Origin: Gammaproteobacteria bacterium
GTDB lineage: Bacteria; Pseudomonadota; Gammaproteobacteria; Enterobacterales; Kangiellaceae
NCBI GenBank assembly: GCA_013372875.1
Contig: JABXIW010000038.1
Coordinates: forward strand, 1 to 41,473
Length of the DNA: 41,473 nt
Direction of reading: 5' to 3'
Part shown: one piece after another, positions 33,052-41,258 of the stretch
How the letters are laid out: each line of letters starts with the position of its first letter
How positions within the stretch are numbered: the first letter of the stretch is position 1
Program-made: the position numbers and the translations under genes
Notes under the pieces: model-generated
What the model was told of the DNA's origin: nothing
What the model saw: only the letters and a program-made list of their open reading frames with translations
Databases searched by the model: none

Positions 33052-33151
33052 TCATTATTTTTAATAATTTTATAAATTAGTTTTTTTAATGATTAGAGGT
33101 TCAATAAAATCAATGACTTACATAAACAACTTATAACTGGTCAGAGCAAAA

Positions 33152-33167
33152 TGTATCAATTTGTAGC
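33152..33167 (-). promoter_or_regulatory. Conserved protease-cluster operator, copy D
   Basis: GCTACAAATTGATACA on the minus strand, identical to copy A, followed by TTTTGCTCTGACC as in copies B and C. It lies 248 bp before the start of protease D and 59 bp after the uvrD stop. Confidence 0.7.
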
Positions 33168-33200
33168 AAAAATGCTAAAAGACTCTTTACATAAATAACC

Positions 33201-33229
33201 AAGAAATATTAATGACTCTTGGTCATTAA
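33201..33229 (-). terminator. Weak hairpin at the uvrD stop codon
   Basis: Arms TTAATGAC and GTCATTAA (33209-33229) are perfect with a 5-base loop, and include the uvrD stop. The stem is AT-rich and the T-run after it is poor, so termination is uncertain. Confidence 0.35.
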
Positions 33230-35400
33230 TTAATTGGCTCTAACTTGGCGTAAGCAAGCATTAATTTCTTCAATCCTTCACTTTCAAAATTGATCTGAAC
33301 CGAGGCTTGTGGGCCATCACCTTCATAATTGATGATGATGCCTTTGCCAAATTTTGGGTGCTGAACTAATTGACCCAAATAAAAGCCTTCAGGGCCTTTT
33401 TTGCGGATAGGCGAGGATTTAGTAAAAACAGGGCGCTGAACTTGGGTATTAAGACGAACTTCACTTAATAGCTCGGAGGGGATTTCACGAACAAAGCGTG
33501 AGACTTGTGGATAAGTTTCGCGACCAAACAAGCGGCGCTTTTCGGCATAAGTTAAATAAAGCTGCTGCATGGCGCGGGTAATCCCCACATAAGCCAAACG
33601 GCGCTCTTCTTCAAGTCCGCCAGGCTCATCCACCGACATTTGGTGCGGGAACAATTTTTCTTCCACCCCTGCGATAAAGACCAAGGGAAACTCCAAGCCT
33701 TTAGCCGAGTGCAAGGTCATCATTTGCACCGACTCTTGGTATTCTTCCGCTTGAGTTTCTCCAGCTTCCAAAGAGGCATGGGATAAAAAGGCGGTCAACT
33801 CGTCCATATCGGGCAACTCTTCTGGTACTGCTTCGTCAGGATCAAATTCGCGCGCCGCATTGACTAATTCTTGTAAGTTCTCTTTACGCGCTTGGCCCTT
33901 TTCGCCCTTTTCTTTGGAATACATCTCCATCAAGCCAGAGTGCTCAATGACAATTTCGGTTTGCTCCGCCAGTTCTAATTCTTTGGTATCAGTATCTAAT
34001 TCATTAACCAGCTGCACAAAGCCTGCCAAAGCATTTCTTGCTCTCGGCGTTAGCAACTGCTCACTGACCATTTTTTCTGAGGCCTGCCATAAGGAAATTT
34101 GCTCGGCTCGCGCTATTTCACGAATCGCATCCACTGACTTTTGCCCTAAACCGCGCGCAGGCTGGTTAACCACTCGCTCAAACGATGCATCATCATTACG
34201 ATTGGTCATCAGGCGTAAATAAGCTAAGGTGTCTTTAACCTCTGCTCGCTCGAAGAAACGCAAGCCGCCATAAATACGATAGGGAATGCCTTTATACAGC
34301 ATGGCTTCTTCTAAGATCCGCGACTGGGCGTTGGAACGGTATAAAATCGCCACATCATTGTAACTATGACCTTGACCAATCCAATCTTCGATCCGCGCCG
34401 CAATAAAACGCGCTTCTTCTTGCTCATTAAAAGCGGCATACAAAGCAATGGGCTCGCCTTCGTTGCCTTCGGTCCACAAATTCTTGCCCATTCGATCGCT
34501 GTTATTGGCGATCACCGCGTTGGCAGCTTTGAGAATGGTTGAAGTGGAGCGGTAATTTTGCTCTAGTCGTGAAACCTTGCAGTCAGGAAAGTCATTTTCA
34601 AACTGGCGAATGTTTTCAATCTTGGCACCGCGCCAACCATAAATCGACTGATCATCATCGCCTACAATGGTGATGCGATTCTTATCATTGGTTAGCATTC
34701 GGATCCAAGCGTATTGAATATGGTTGGTATCTTGAAACTCATCCACCAAAATATGCGCAAAGCGCTCTTGATAGTGTTTTAATAAATGCGGATTTTTCGC
34801 CCACAGCTCATAAGCACGCAGCAACAATTCATTAAAATCCACCAAGCCAGCGGTTTTACAGGCTTCCTCGTAGGCGTAATAAACCTTGATCATGGTGCTA
34901 ACAAAAAAATCGCCATGATGGTGGATATCGCCTGGACGTAAACCTTCATCTTTTTTGGCGTTGATATACCATTGGGCTTGCTTAGGCGGCCACTCGTTAT
35001 CATCCAGATTCAGCTCTTTCATCACCCGCTTGATAACTCTAAGCTGATCTTGCGAGTCTAAAATCTGGAAACCTTCGGGCAAACCAGCATCTTTATAATG
35101 GGCTCTTAATAAGCGGTGGGCGATTGAGTGGAAAGTACCAATCCACATACCACGCGCTGGCATCGCCAGCATATCCTCAACTCGGCCACGCATCTCGTGC
35201 GCAGCTTTATTAGTAAAAGTCACCGCTAAAATCGCATGAGCAGAAACACGCTCCACCTGCACCAACCAAGCGATCCGATGTACCAGCACTCGCGTCTTAC
35301 CCGAACCAGCACCAGCCAGCACCAAAAGGGCTTGATTAGGCGCGGTAACCGCTTCTTTTTGTGGGTCATTTAGGGATTCGAGTATGCTTGTGGCATCCAT
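33226..35400 (-). CDS. uvrD: DNA helicase II (UvrD)
   Basis: A superfamily 1A helicase of nucleotide-excision and mismatch repair. The 724 residues agree with UvrD. Walker A is GAGSGKT (30-36), motif II VDEFQDTN (D220, E221), motif III VGDDDQSIYGWRGA, motif IV LEQNYRS, motif V MTLHSAKGLEFPLVF, motif VI RRLAYVGITRA; the C-terminal LGQLVQHPKFGKGII is the Tudor-like tail for RNA polymerase contact. The uvrD gene belongs to the dapF-xerC-yigB neighbourhood in relatives; here two plus-strand genes and a small lipoprotein gene separate it from yigB. Confidence 0.97.
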   Translation of the reverse strand: MDATSILESLNDPQKEAVTAPNQALLVLAGAGSGKTRVLVHRIAWLVQVERVSAHAILAVTFTNKAAHEMRGRVEDMLAMPARGMWIGTFHSIAHRLLRAHYKDAGLPEGFQILDSQDQLRVIKRVMKELNLDDNEWPPKQAQWYINAKKDEGLRPGDIHHHGDFFVSTMIKVYYAYEEACKTAGLVDFNELLLRAYELWAKNPHLLKHYQERFAHILVDEFQDTNHIQYAWIRMLTNDKNRITIVGDDDQSIYGWRGAKIENIRQFENDFPDCKVSRLEQNYRSTSTILKAANAVIANNSDRMGKNLWTEGNEGEPIALYAAFNEQEEARFIAARIEDWIGQGHSYNDVAILYRSNAQSRILEEAMLYKGIPYRIYGGLRFFERAEVKDTLAYLRLMTNRNDDASFERVVNQPARGLGQKSVDAIREIARAEQISLWQASEKMVSEQLLTPRARNALAGFVQLVNELDTDTKELELAEQTEIVIEHSGLMEMYSKEKGEKGQARKENLQELVNAAREFDPDEAVPEELPDMDELTAFLSHASLEAGETQAEEYQESVQMMTLHSAKGLEFPLVFIAGVEEKLFPHQMSVDEPGGLEEERRLAYVGITRAMQQLYLTYAEKRRLFGRETYPQVSRFVREIPSELLSEVRLNTQVQRPVFTKSSPIRKKGPEGFYLGQLVQHPKFGKGIIINYEGDGPQASVQINFESEGLKKLMLAYAKLEPIN

Positions 35401-35440
35401 TTAGGTTATGCTTGCTTAAAATTCAATTGGCGACCATTGT

Positions 35441-36202
35441 ATGAAAAAAGCGTGGCTATTTTTACTTTTTTTACCTTTTATTTTGCTAGCTAGCTGCAAA
35501 CAGCAAATGCTTGCGCCTACTGAGCTGAACGAAATTGATAAGGCTTACCAGACTCAGCAGCTATTTATCCAACAACTCAATAAGAACATTATCGGCTATA
35601 AAGCAGGGCTCACCTCAAGCGCAGGTCAAGCCAAGTTCGGCGTTACCGAACCCGTGGCAGGCGTACTATTTAAGGACGGTTTATCCCTTAATCGTCAGGT
35701 TTATTTATTAGAAGACTACCAACGCCTGATGTTAGAAACTGAAATTGGTTTTGTGCTGAACAGTGATATCCCTAATTTTGCCGTTTTTCCGAAAGATGTT
35801 AGTGGATTTATTGAGCAAGTGGTTCCAGTAATTGAGCTGCCTGATTTAGCTTATCCAGATATGAGCAAGGTTACTGGACTGACTTTAATTGAATCCAATG
35901 TAGCTGCCAATCAAGTTTTAATTGGTGATGGTAAACCTTTACAGGAAATTCAGCTGAATAAAATTCAGACTCGGTTAACAAAAAATGGTCAAATGGTCAT
36001 TCAAGGCAAAGCCACCGATGCGATGAGCGATCAGCTTATAGCACTGCGCTGGCTAATGATGCGCTTACAAAGCGCGGGCTACCAGCTTAAAAAAGGCGAT
36101 CTTTTAATCACTGGCGCTCTAGGCAAAATGATCCCCGCCGAGCGCGGCCAATACGATGCCGATTTTGGTGAGCTTGGTCATTTAAGTTTTTCCATTCGAT
36201 AA
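35441..36202 (+). CDS. Lipoprotein related to 2-keto-4-pentenoate hydratase (MhpD/FAH superfamily)
   Basis: A 253-residue protein with a lipobox (ILLASC, C19) fused to a complete hydratase-like domain. Family motifs are GYKAGLTS (K54), FGVTEPVAGVLF, RLMLETEIGFVL with the metal-binding pair E99 and E101, VVPVIELPDL with E132, and a C-terminal GDLLITGALGKMIPAERG. Cytosolic relatives hydrate 2-keto-4-pentenoate or decarboxylate 4-oxalocrotonate. An exported, membrane-anchored version is unusual; the substrate is unknown. The gene is divergent from uvrD and followed after 19 bp by a 2-hydroxyacid dehydrogenase, so both may act on related oxo or hydroxy acids, although in different compartments. 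Confidence 0.85.
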   Translation: MKKAWLFLLFLPFILLASCKQQMLAPTELNEIDKAYQTQQLFIQQLNKNIIGYKAGLTSSAGQAKFGVTEPVAGVLFKDGLSLNRQVYLLEDYQRLMLETEIGFVLNSDIPNFAVFPKDVSGFIEQVVPVIELPDLAYPDMSKVTGLTLIESNVAANQVLIGDGKPLQEIQLNKIQTRLTKNGQMVIQGKATDAMSDQLIALRWLMMRLQSAGYQLKKGDLLITGALGKMIPAERGQYDADFGELGHLSFSIR

Positions 36203-36221
36203 GAATAATTTAGGAATTAGC

Positions 36222-37184
36222 ATGAAAGCGGTTTTACTCGACGCCGACACCCTTGGCAATTGGCAAGGACAAGAAAATCATCCAGGTTTTATTGATTTAA
36301 GTTCTATAAGCAACTTATTCGATGAATTTGAGATTTATCCCTTAACCGAACCGCATCAGCGTTTAGAGCGCTGCCAAAACGCGCAAGTGATTATTACCAA
36401 CAAAGTCATTCTTGATCGTGAACTGTTGGCGCAATTATCCAATTTAAAAATTATTCAACTGACCGCCACTGGCATGAATAATGTAGATTTAGATGCTTGC
36501 CAAGAGTTTGGGATTAAAGCACTCAATGTCGAAGACTACTCGACCTTTACCGTCGCTCAATTGGCTTTTCAATTTATCTTAAATTTCGCCACTCGTACTA
36601 TTGAGCATAATGCCTTGGTCAAATCAGGCGCTTGGCAGCAAAGCCGAATTTTTACTTTAACTAATTATCCGACCATCGAAGTAGCGGGCAAAACCTTGTT
36701 GATTATTGGCCAAGGCAATATCGGAAAACGCGTCGCCGCAATGGCTGAAGCCTTTGAGATGCAGGTGATCTTTGCGCAACTACCGAATCGCCCACAAAGA
36801 GATAATCAAAGCCCACTAATGGAAGCGGTTCAAAAGGCCGATTTTATTAGCCTGCATTGCCCCTTATCCGCTGATACACATCACTTAGTGGATCATACTT
36901 TTTTAGATTTAATGAAGCCGAGCGCTTATTTGATTAACACCGCTCGCGGTCCAATTATTGATGAAGAAGCGCTACACAGTGCGCTAAAGCATCGTATTAT
37001 CGCAGGCGCCGCTTTGGATGTGCTAAGCCAAGAACCACCTGAGAAAACTAATCCATTATTAAGCGAGCCTTTGGATAACCTAGTCATCACGCCACATATC
37101 GCCTGGGCCAGCGCCGAGGCAAAGCAGCGCTTGATTGCTGGGATGGTTGCTAAATTACAAAAAAATCAAATCAGTCTACTTTAG
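36222..37184 (+). CDS. D-2-hydroxyacid dehydrogenase (glycerate dehydrogenase / hydroxypyruvate reductase type)
   Basis: A 320-residue NAD(P)-dependent dehydrogenase. The nucleotide-binding loop is IIGQGNIGKRV (G163-x-G-x-x-G168). The catalytic residues are R242 in LINTARGPIIDE, E271 in LSQEPP and H292 in TPHIAWAS. LIQLTATGMNNVDL-type sequence (from IIQLTATG) and WQQSRIFTL are close to the glycerate dehydrogenase / hydroxypyruvate reductase branch; the exact substrate cannot be read from sequence. TTAGGAATTAGC precedes the ATG. Its end overlaps the small lipoprotein gene by 14 bp tail to tail. Confidence 0.9.
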   Translation: MKAVLLDADTLGNWQGQENHPGFIDLSSISNLFDEFEIYPLTEPHQRLERCQNAQVIITNKVILDRELLAQLSNLKIIQLTATGMNNVDLDACQEFGIKALNVEDYSTFTVAQLAFQFILNFATRTIEHNALVKSGAWQQSRIFTLTNYPTIEVAGKTLLIIGQGNIGKRVAAMAEAFEMQVIFAQLPNRPQRDNQSPLMEAVQKADFISLHCPLSADTHHLVDHTFLDLMKPSAYLINTARGPIIDEEALHSALKHRIIAGAALDVLSQEPPEKTNPLLSEPLDNLVITPHIAWASAEAKQRLIAGMVAKLQKNQISLL

Positions 37185-37686
37185 ATTCATTATTAAGCGC
37201 TTGAAGACTAAAATAATGATGCTCTAAATACCAATTGTCACCTAACTGGTGTAAGCAGCCGTCTTTTTCCCTTTGGTTTTTTAAAACGTCATTCTTACAT
37301 AAAGGAAATAACGCCTGATTTATATCATTAATCAAAATATAGCGGTATCCATTCCAATATTCAGAGTTTCTACTCTCAAAAGTATAAAACACTATTTGAT
37401 GATCATCTTTTGACCATAGAATAACCTTAGCTCTTTCTTGGAGCTGACAAAACTTTTCTACTATTGGTGTTTTCTCCTGATAATCCAAGCACTTAGCTTC
37501 ATCTATAGAAATTGATGGATTCTCGGTAAGTATTTTTGCAATTTCGTCGAAACTCGCCTTATTCTCTTTGAAATTTGATTTTAGAACCTTGGTGGCTTTC
37601 GTCGGTGCAGTATCGTTATCTAGTTTAGGCTCACAACCTATTAAAAATAAAATTGTAATTAAGCTCACCTTATAGAGCCTAAACAT
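37171..37686 (-). CDS. Small lipoprotein of unknown function
   Basis: A 171-residue lipoprotein (ITILFLIGCEPK, C18) with no family I recognise. The mature part is hydrophilic, rich in Lys, Asp, Glu and Asn, and has three or four further cysteines (KCLDYQE, FCQLQ, LCKND, GCLHQ), which may form disulfides. The start overlaps the end of yigB by eight bases, so it belongs to the dapF-DUF484-yigB transcript. Base composition is more AT-rich than that of the neighbours, suggesting a later addition to the operon. Confidence 0.75.
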   Translation of the reverse strand: MFRLYKVSLITILFLIGCEPKLDNDTAPTKATKVLKSNFKENKASFDEIAKILTENPSISIDEAKCLDYQEKTPIVEKFCQLQERAKVILWSKDDHQIVFYTFESRNSEYWNGYRYILINDINQALFPLCKNDVLKNQREKDGCLHQLGDNWYLEHHYFSLQALNNESKVD

Positions 37687-38335
37687 TAAACAACCGCTCT
37701 ATATTATTATGATCTAAAATAATGCTTTGTACATTTGCTGCCTTGGCACTGAGAATATCGGTGGCGTGACTATCGCCAATGTGGAGCAGCTGATGTGGCT
37801 CGAGCTGATAATGAGCTAACAGTTTATTGATCATTTCTGGTGAGGGTTTGGCGCGGCCATGAATGCCCGCAATCATGTGTTTATCAAAATATTGAGCTAA
37901 GCCAATTTTATGCAAATTGGAATTGCCATTGCTGGTAGCAACAAGGTTATATTTTTTTTGCAGCTGTTCTAGCAAGCGCTTGCTTTTATTTGGAATGTTG
38001 ATTTGATTGCGCCAGTGATAAAACACTGCAAAAGCAGGGTTAATCAGCGATAAATCGCCACCGACTTCTTGCAGCATTTGTCTTATCACCGATTTGCGCA
38101 AAACCGTCATATTTTCATATTCAGGTTTTTGCAGTTGGATCAATTGTTGGCTGATCCGCTCCATCGAATCAATCGTGAAATGGCTCTGAATTTTCGGTTC
38201 ATGCAGGCATAAGAATTGATACAACTTGGCAAGACATTGCTCGATAACCCCGGAGTTATCCCATAAGGTATCGTCCAAATCGAAACTAATGACTTTAATG
38301 GCTTGCCAATCAATTTGGCTAATGGCTTTATTCAA
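37679..38335 (-). CDS. yigB: HAD-family phosphatase (YigB-like)
   Basis: A 218-residue haloacid-dehalogenase hydrolase. Motif I is SFDLDDTLWDN with nucleophile D19 and acid/base D21; motif II is ATSNGN; motif III includes the lysine of GRAKPSPEM; motif IV is HIGDSHATDI. A four-helix cap between motifs I and II fits subclass IA. E. coli YigB can dephosphorylate a riboflavin precursor and FMN. The gene overlaps the DUF484 gene by eight bases; in most relatives xerC lies between these two. Confidence 0.9.
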   Translation of the reverse strand: MNKAISQIDWQAIKVISFDLDDTLWDNSGVIEQCLAKLYQFLCLHEPKIQSHFTIDSMERISQQLIQLQKPEYENMTVLRKSVIRQMLQEVGGDLSLINPAFAVFYHWRNQINIPNKSKRLLEQLQKKYNLVATSNGNSNLHKIGLAQYFDKHMIAGIHGRAKPSPEMINKLLAHYQLEPHQLLHIGDSHATDILSAKAANVQSIILDHNNIERLFNV

Positions 38336-39014
38336 ACTTATCGAGATACTTTTCCATACAAGAGTGCATCACGTCGCCAATCAAACGCAAGAACAAGGTT
38401 CCTAAATCGGCAGTGAACAGATTGGCATCTTTCGAACCCAAAGCAATCACACCCATCTCAGCACCTTCACCTAATGGGATCAGGGCATAAGACTGAATGG
38501 TTTTTTCACCATCAAAAATTTGCACACTGCTATCGGTAACACGACCGCAAGCAGGCTCATTGGTGATGAACTTTTGATCGGAAAGCTGTTGAATGGTGTA
38601 ACGATCGCTGTAATTAACGTGATTCAAAGTACCATTGGGATCAAATAGCCAAATACGACAAGCATCCAAACCAAACTGTTCTGTCATGGTATGTTGCAAT
38701 GAGTCCACCAATTCTTGATCGGAGCGCGCTTTTATTAACGCTACTGTCAGTTCCGTCGCTTTTAATAATAAATCGCTATTGTCATTGGCAGTTTTCAACA
38801 AGCTGCCTAATTGTTCTTTTAGTTTGTGTTCACGCTCACGCAAATTCAGAATTTGCTTTTCGACCAATGATACAGAACCATAAACATTATGGTTCAAACG
38901 CATCTTGTTTAATAATTCATCATGCTGGTGAAAAAAATCAGGATTTTGCTCTAAATACTCCACGATTTTTTGTTCGATAATTCCATTTCTCGGCGTTTTT
39001 GCATCGGTATTCAT
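38328..39014 (-). CDS. DUF484 family protein (YigA-like, GAF fold)
   Basis: A 228-residue cytosolic protein of the DUF484 family, always found beside dapF. It begins with the signature KIVEYLEQNPDFFHQHDELL, then SLVEKQILNLREREHKLKEQL, a predicted coiled coil (about 50-80), and a GAF-like domain (about 90-225; GLDACRIWLFDP, LIPLGEGAEMGVIALGS). Its function is not established. It overlaps dapF by four bases (ATGA) and yigB by eight, in one tight operon. Confidence 0.92.
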   Translation of the reverse strand: MNTDAKTPRNGIIEQKIVEYLEQNPDFFHQHDELLNKMRLNHNVYGSVSLVEKQILNLREREHKLKEQLGSLLKTANDNSDLLLKATELTVALIKARSDQELVDSLQHTMTEQFGLDACRIWLFDPNGTLNHVNYSDRYTIQQLSDQKFITNEPACGRVTDSSVQIFDGEKTIQSYALIPLGEGAEMGVIALGSKDANLFTADLGTLFLRLIGDVMHSCMEKYLDKFE

Positions 39015-39853
39015 AGTTCTATTTGCCCTTCATACACCCACTTTGCTGGGCCAGTCATCGAGACCACGTCCTTATCATTGACACTGGCTCCTCCCCATTC
39101 AATCCATAGGCTACCACCTGGCAGCGCGACTTTCACTCGCTTTTCGGTTAAATTTTGCAGGCGGCTCACCACTAAGGCTGCACAAGCGCCCGTGCCACAA
39201 GCCAAAGTTTCACCAACGCCACGCTCGAACACTCGTAACTTGATGTTTTCCCTATCAATTATCTGCATAAAACCTACGTTCGCTTGCTCGGGAAAATAAC
39301 TGTGCTGACTCATGGCGGCACCAATCTTTCGCACTTTAGCCGCTTCCACATCATCCACTTTAATCACACAATGCGGATTGCCCATAGATAAGGCACCGAC
39401 CTGATAACGGATCCCTTCAGCCTCAAGACTGTAAGTGACCAATTTCTGTGCATAACGCAATGGGATTTGCTCAGGCTCAAAGCGAGGCGTCCCCATATTA
39501 ATGGTCACAAGGCCATTATCTTCAAGTTTGGCTTCAATGGTGCTGGTACTCGTTGATAAACGGATCTCTTTTTTCCAGCTTAAACCGCGCTGTCTAACGT
39601 ATTTAGCCACGCAGCGTGCGCCATTGCCACAATGCCCCGACTCTGTGCCATCGGCATTGAAAATTTTAAAGTGAAAATCCGTATCGGGATGCTGAGGCGG
39701 TTCTATAATCAATAATTGATCAAAGCCAATACCAAAATTTCGATGACTCAGACGGCTGATTTGCGTCTTATTCAAATAAACTGGCTGATTGATCCCATCA
39801 ATCACCATAAAATCGTTACCGATGCCGTGCATCTTACTGAAATGTAATAACAT
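39011..39853 (-). CDS. dapF: Diaminopimelate epimerase
   Basis: Converts LL- to meso-diaminopimelate for lysine and peptidoglycan synthesis, without a cofactor. The 280-residue protein has the two catalytic cysteines in NADGTESGHCGNGARCV and GETLACGTGACAA, and the N-terminal FSKMHGIGNDFMVID. Its ATG overlaps the stop codon of lptM by one base (TAATG), an arrangement seen with yifL-dapF in relatives. Confidence 0.97.
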   Translation of the reverse strand: MLLHFSKMHGIGNDFMVIDGINQPVYLNKTQISRLSHRNFGIGFDQLLIIEPPQHPDTDFHFKIFNADGTESGHCGNGARCVAKYVRQRGLSWKKEIRLSTSTSTIEAKLEDNGLVTINMGTPRFEPEQIPLRYAQKLVTYSLEAEGIRYQVGALSMGNPHCVIKVDDVEAAKVRKIGAAMSQHSYFPEQANVGFMQIIDRENIKLRVFERGVGETLACGTGACAALVVSRLQNLTEKRVKVALPGGSLWIEWGGASVNDKDVVSMTGPAKWVYEGQIEL

Positions 39854-39990
39854 TATGCTGCAGATCCTTGTATTTGCTGATTTTCAGGATCAGGATGGCG
39901 CAACGGGCCTTTTTGTCCGCAGGCGCTCAGCAAAGTGCTTAAACTCAATAAGCCAATTAGCAATAGTGATTTGCGTGAAATCGTCTTCAT
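39853..39990 (-). CDS. lptM: LptM (YifL) small lipoprotein
   Basis: A 45-residue lipoprotein with the family signature TLLSACGQKGPL (lipid-modified C24) and a short tail RHPDPENQQ. In E. coli LptM stabilises and helps oxidative maturation of LptD in the LPS transport translocon. Easily missed because of its size. It starts at ATG 39990 and is coupled to dapF by a one-base overlap. It is divergent from cyaY, as in other gammaproteobacteria. Confidence 0.93.
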   Translation of the reverse strand: MKTISRKSLLLIGLLSLSTLLSACGQKGPLRHPDPENQQIQGSAA

Positions 39991-40016
39991 TAAAATTCCG
40001 CAATCAAGGGCATAAA

Positions 40017-40101
40017 CTTGGCAATATCTTGCATGAGCTTGGCATTATCTGCAAGATAAGTTTACAATCAGTTGGATTAAAAATAGGCCATAACGCCTAT
40101 T
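40017..40101. promoter_or_regulatory. lptM/cyaY control region with direct and inverted repeats
   Basis: Two near-identical units CTTGGCAATATCTTGCA (40017) and CTTGGCATTATCTGCA (40038) are 21 bp apart, two helical turns. The arms TATCTTGC (40025-40032) and GCAAGATA (40051-40058) also form an inverted repeat, and AATAGGC-CATAAC-GCCTATT lies at 40082-40101. This looks like a multi-site operator between lptM and cyaY. Confidence 0.45.
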
Positions 40102-40135
40102 GTCCAGTAAGATTAGTAACCCTGTGAAACCAAGC

Positions 40136-40477
40136 ATGAACTCAAGCGAATTTAACCAACAAATCGAGCAAACCCTGTTAGCAATCGAAGACGCCATTGA
40201 AGATTTGATCCAAGCTACCGATATGGATCTGGATTATGAAACCAGCGCAGGCATTTTGACCATCAGCTTGGGTGAAGGCGGCAAACTGATCCTCAATCGC
40301 CAGGCGCCCGTGCAACAGCTCTGGCTTGCAGCCAAAAGCGGCGGCTACCATTTGGATTGGGATGCCGATAAAAACCAATGGTTTACTGACCGCGATCAAG
40401 AGGCATTAACCGATCTGTTTAATCGAGTATTTACCGAGCAAACGGGCGTGGCAGCTGGTTTTGAGTTCGATTACTAA
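40136..40477 (+). CDS. cyaY: CyaY, bacterial frataxin
   Basis: An iron-binding regulator of Fe-S cluster assembly that slows IscS. From ATG 40136 it has 113 residues, close to the usual 106. The acidic first helix (FNQQIEQTLLAIEDAIEDL, with DMDLDYE following) carries the iron-binding carboxylates. The sheet shows ILTISLGEGGKLILNRQAPVQQLWLAAKSGGYHLDW in pieces, typical of frataxin. GTG 40124 in frame is an alternative start. It is divergent from lptM-dapF. Confidence 0.92.
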   Translation: MNSSEFNQQIEQTLLAIEDAIEDLIQATDMDLDYETSAGILTISLGEGGKLILNRQAPVQQLWLAAKSGGYHLDWDADKNQWFTDRDQEALTDLFNRVFTEQTGVAAGFEFDY

Positions 40478-40512
40478 CTCCATAAATCCCATTAAAATAC
40501 CTAATTTTATTT

Positions 40513-41187
40513 ATGTCTGATTCAAATTTATTACCGAGCGTTATCATCGAGCCGAAAGGCCAACACAAGGCAACCGTGATCTGGTTGCATGGCTTAGGTG
40601 CCGATGGCCATGACTTTGAGCCAATCGTGACCGAGTTTCGATTAAGCGATGAATTGGGTGTGAAATTTATATTTCCGCACGCACCGATCATTCCAGTCAC
40701 TATCAATAATGGCTATCCAATGCGCGCTTGGTATGATATTCGCAATGCCGATCTATCCCAACGCGAAGATCAAAAAGGAGTGCGTCAATCAGCTGACTTC
40801 ATAATGGAAATTCTGCAAGCGGAGCTCGATAAAGGCATTGCGGCAGAAAAAATCATCTTGGCCGGTTTTTCTCAAGGCGGTGCCGTGACATTACATCTGG
40901 CGACTCGTTTGCCCTTTAAAATTGGCGGTGTGATTGCCCTTTCGACATACTTAACCATGGCGGAAAATCTTGCCGAAGAAAAAAACTCAGCTAATCTGGC
41001 CACGCCATTTTTTATGGCGCACGGCTCACAAGATCCTGTGGTACCGATGCAAAGAGCTCAGTTTAGCGCCAAGACTCTAACCGAAAATGGCTATCAGGTG
41101 TTATGGCAAGATTACCCGATGCCGCACGCGGTATGTCCACCTGAAATACAAGCTATTAGTCAGTACATCACTCAGCAATTAAGCTAA
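40513..41187 (+). CDS. Carboxylesterase, alpha/beta hydrolase (EstB type)
   Basis: A 224-residue serine hydrolase of the phospholipase/carboxylesterase family. The nucleophile is S120 in AGFSQGGAV, the acid D174 in GSQDPVVP and the base H205 in PMPHAV. The oxyanion strand is VIWLHGLGADGHDF, and RAWYDIRNAD is typical of this short-chain esterase group, which also includes acyl-protein thioesterases. The physiological substrate is not known. It follows cyaY after 35 bp. Confidence 0.93.
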   Translation: MSDSNLLPSVIIEPKGQHKATVIWLHGLGADGHDFEPIVTEFRLSDELGVKFIFPHAPIIPVTINNGYPMRAWYDIRNADLSQREDQKGVRQSADFIMEILQAELDKGIAAEKIILAGFSQGGAVTLHLATRLPFKIGGVIALSTYLTMAENLAEEKNSANLATPFFMAHGSQDPVVPMQRAQFSAKTLTENGYQVLWQDYPMPHAVCPPEIQAISQYITQQLS

Positions 41188-41258
41188 GCTGTGTAAAATC
41201 AAAAGCAAGGTTGTTGATTTCATTGGAATTTTTCCGCTAGATAGGCGAATATGAGCCT

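Noticed and set aside
36222..37184. Erythronate-4-phosphate dehydrogenase (PdxB)
   Set aside because: It lacks the extra C-terminal dimerisation domain, and its length and motifs fit the glycerate dehydrogenase group better.
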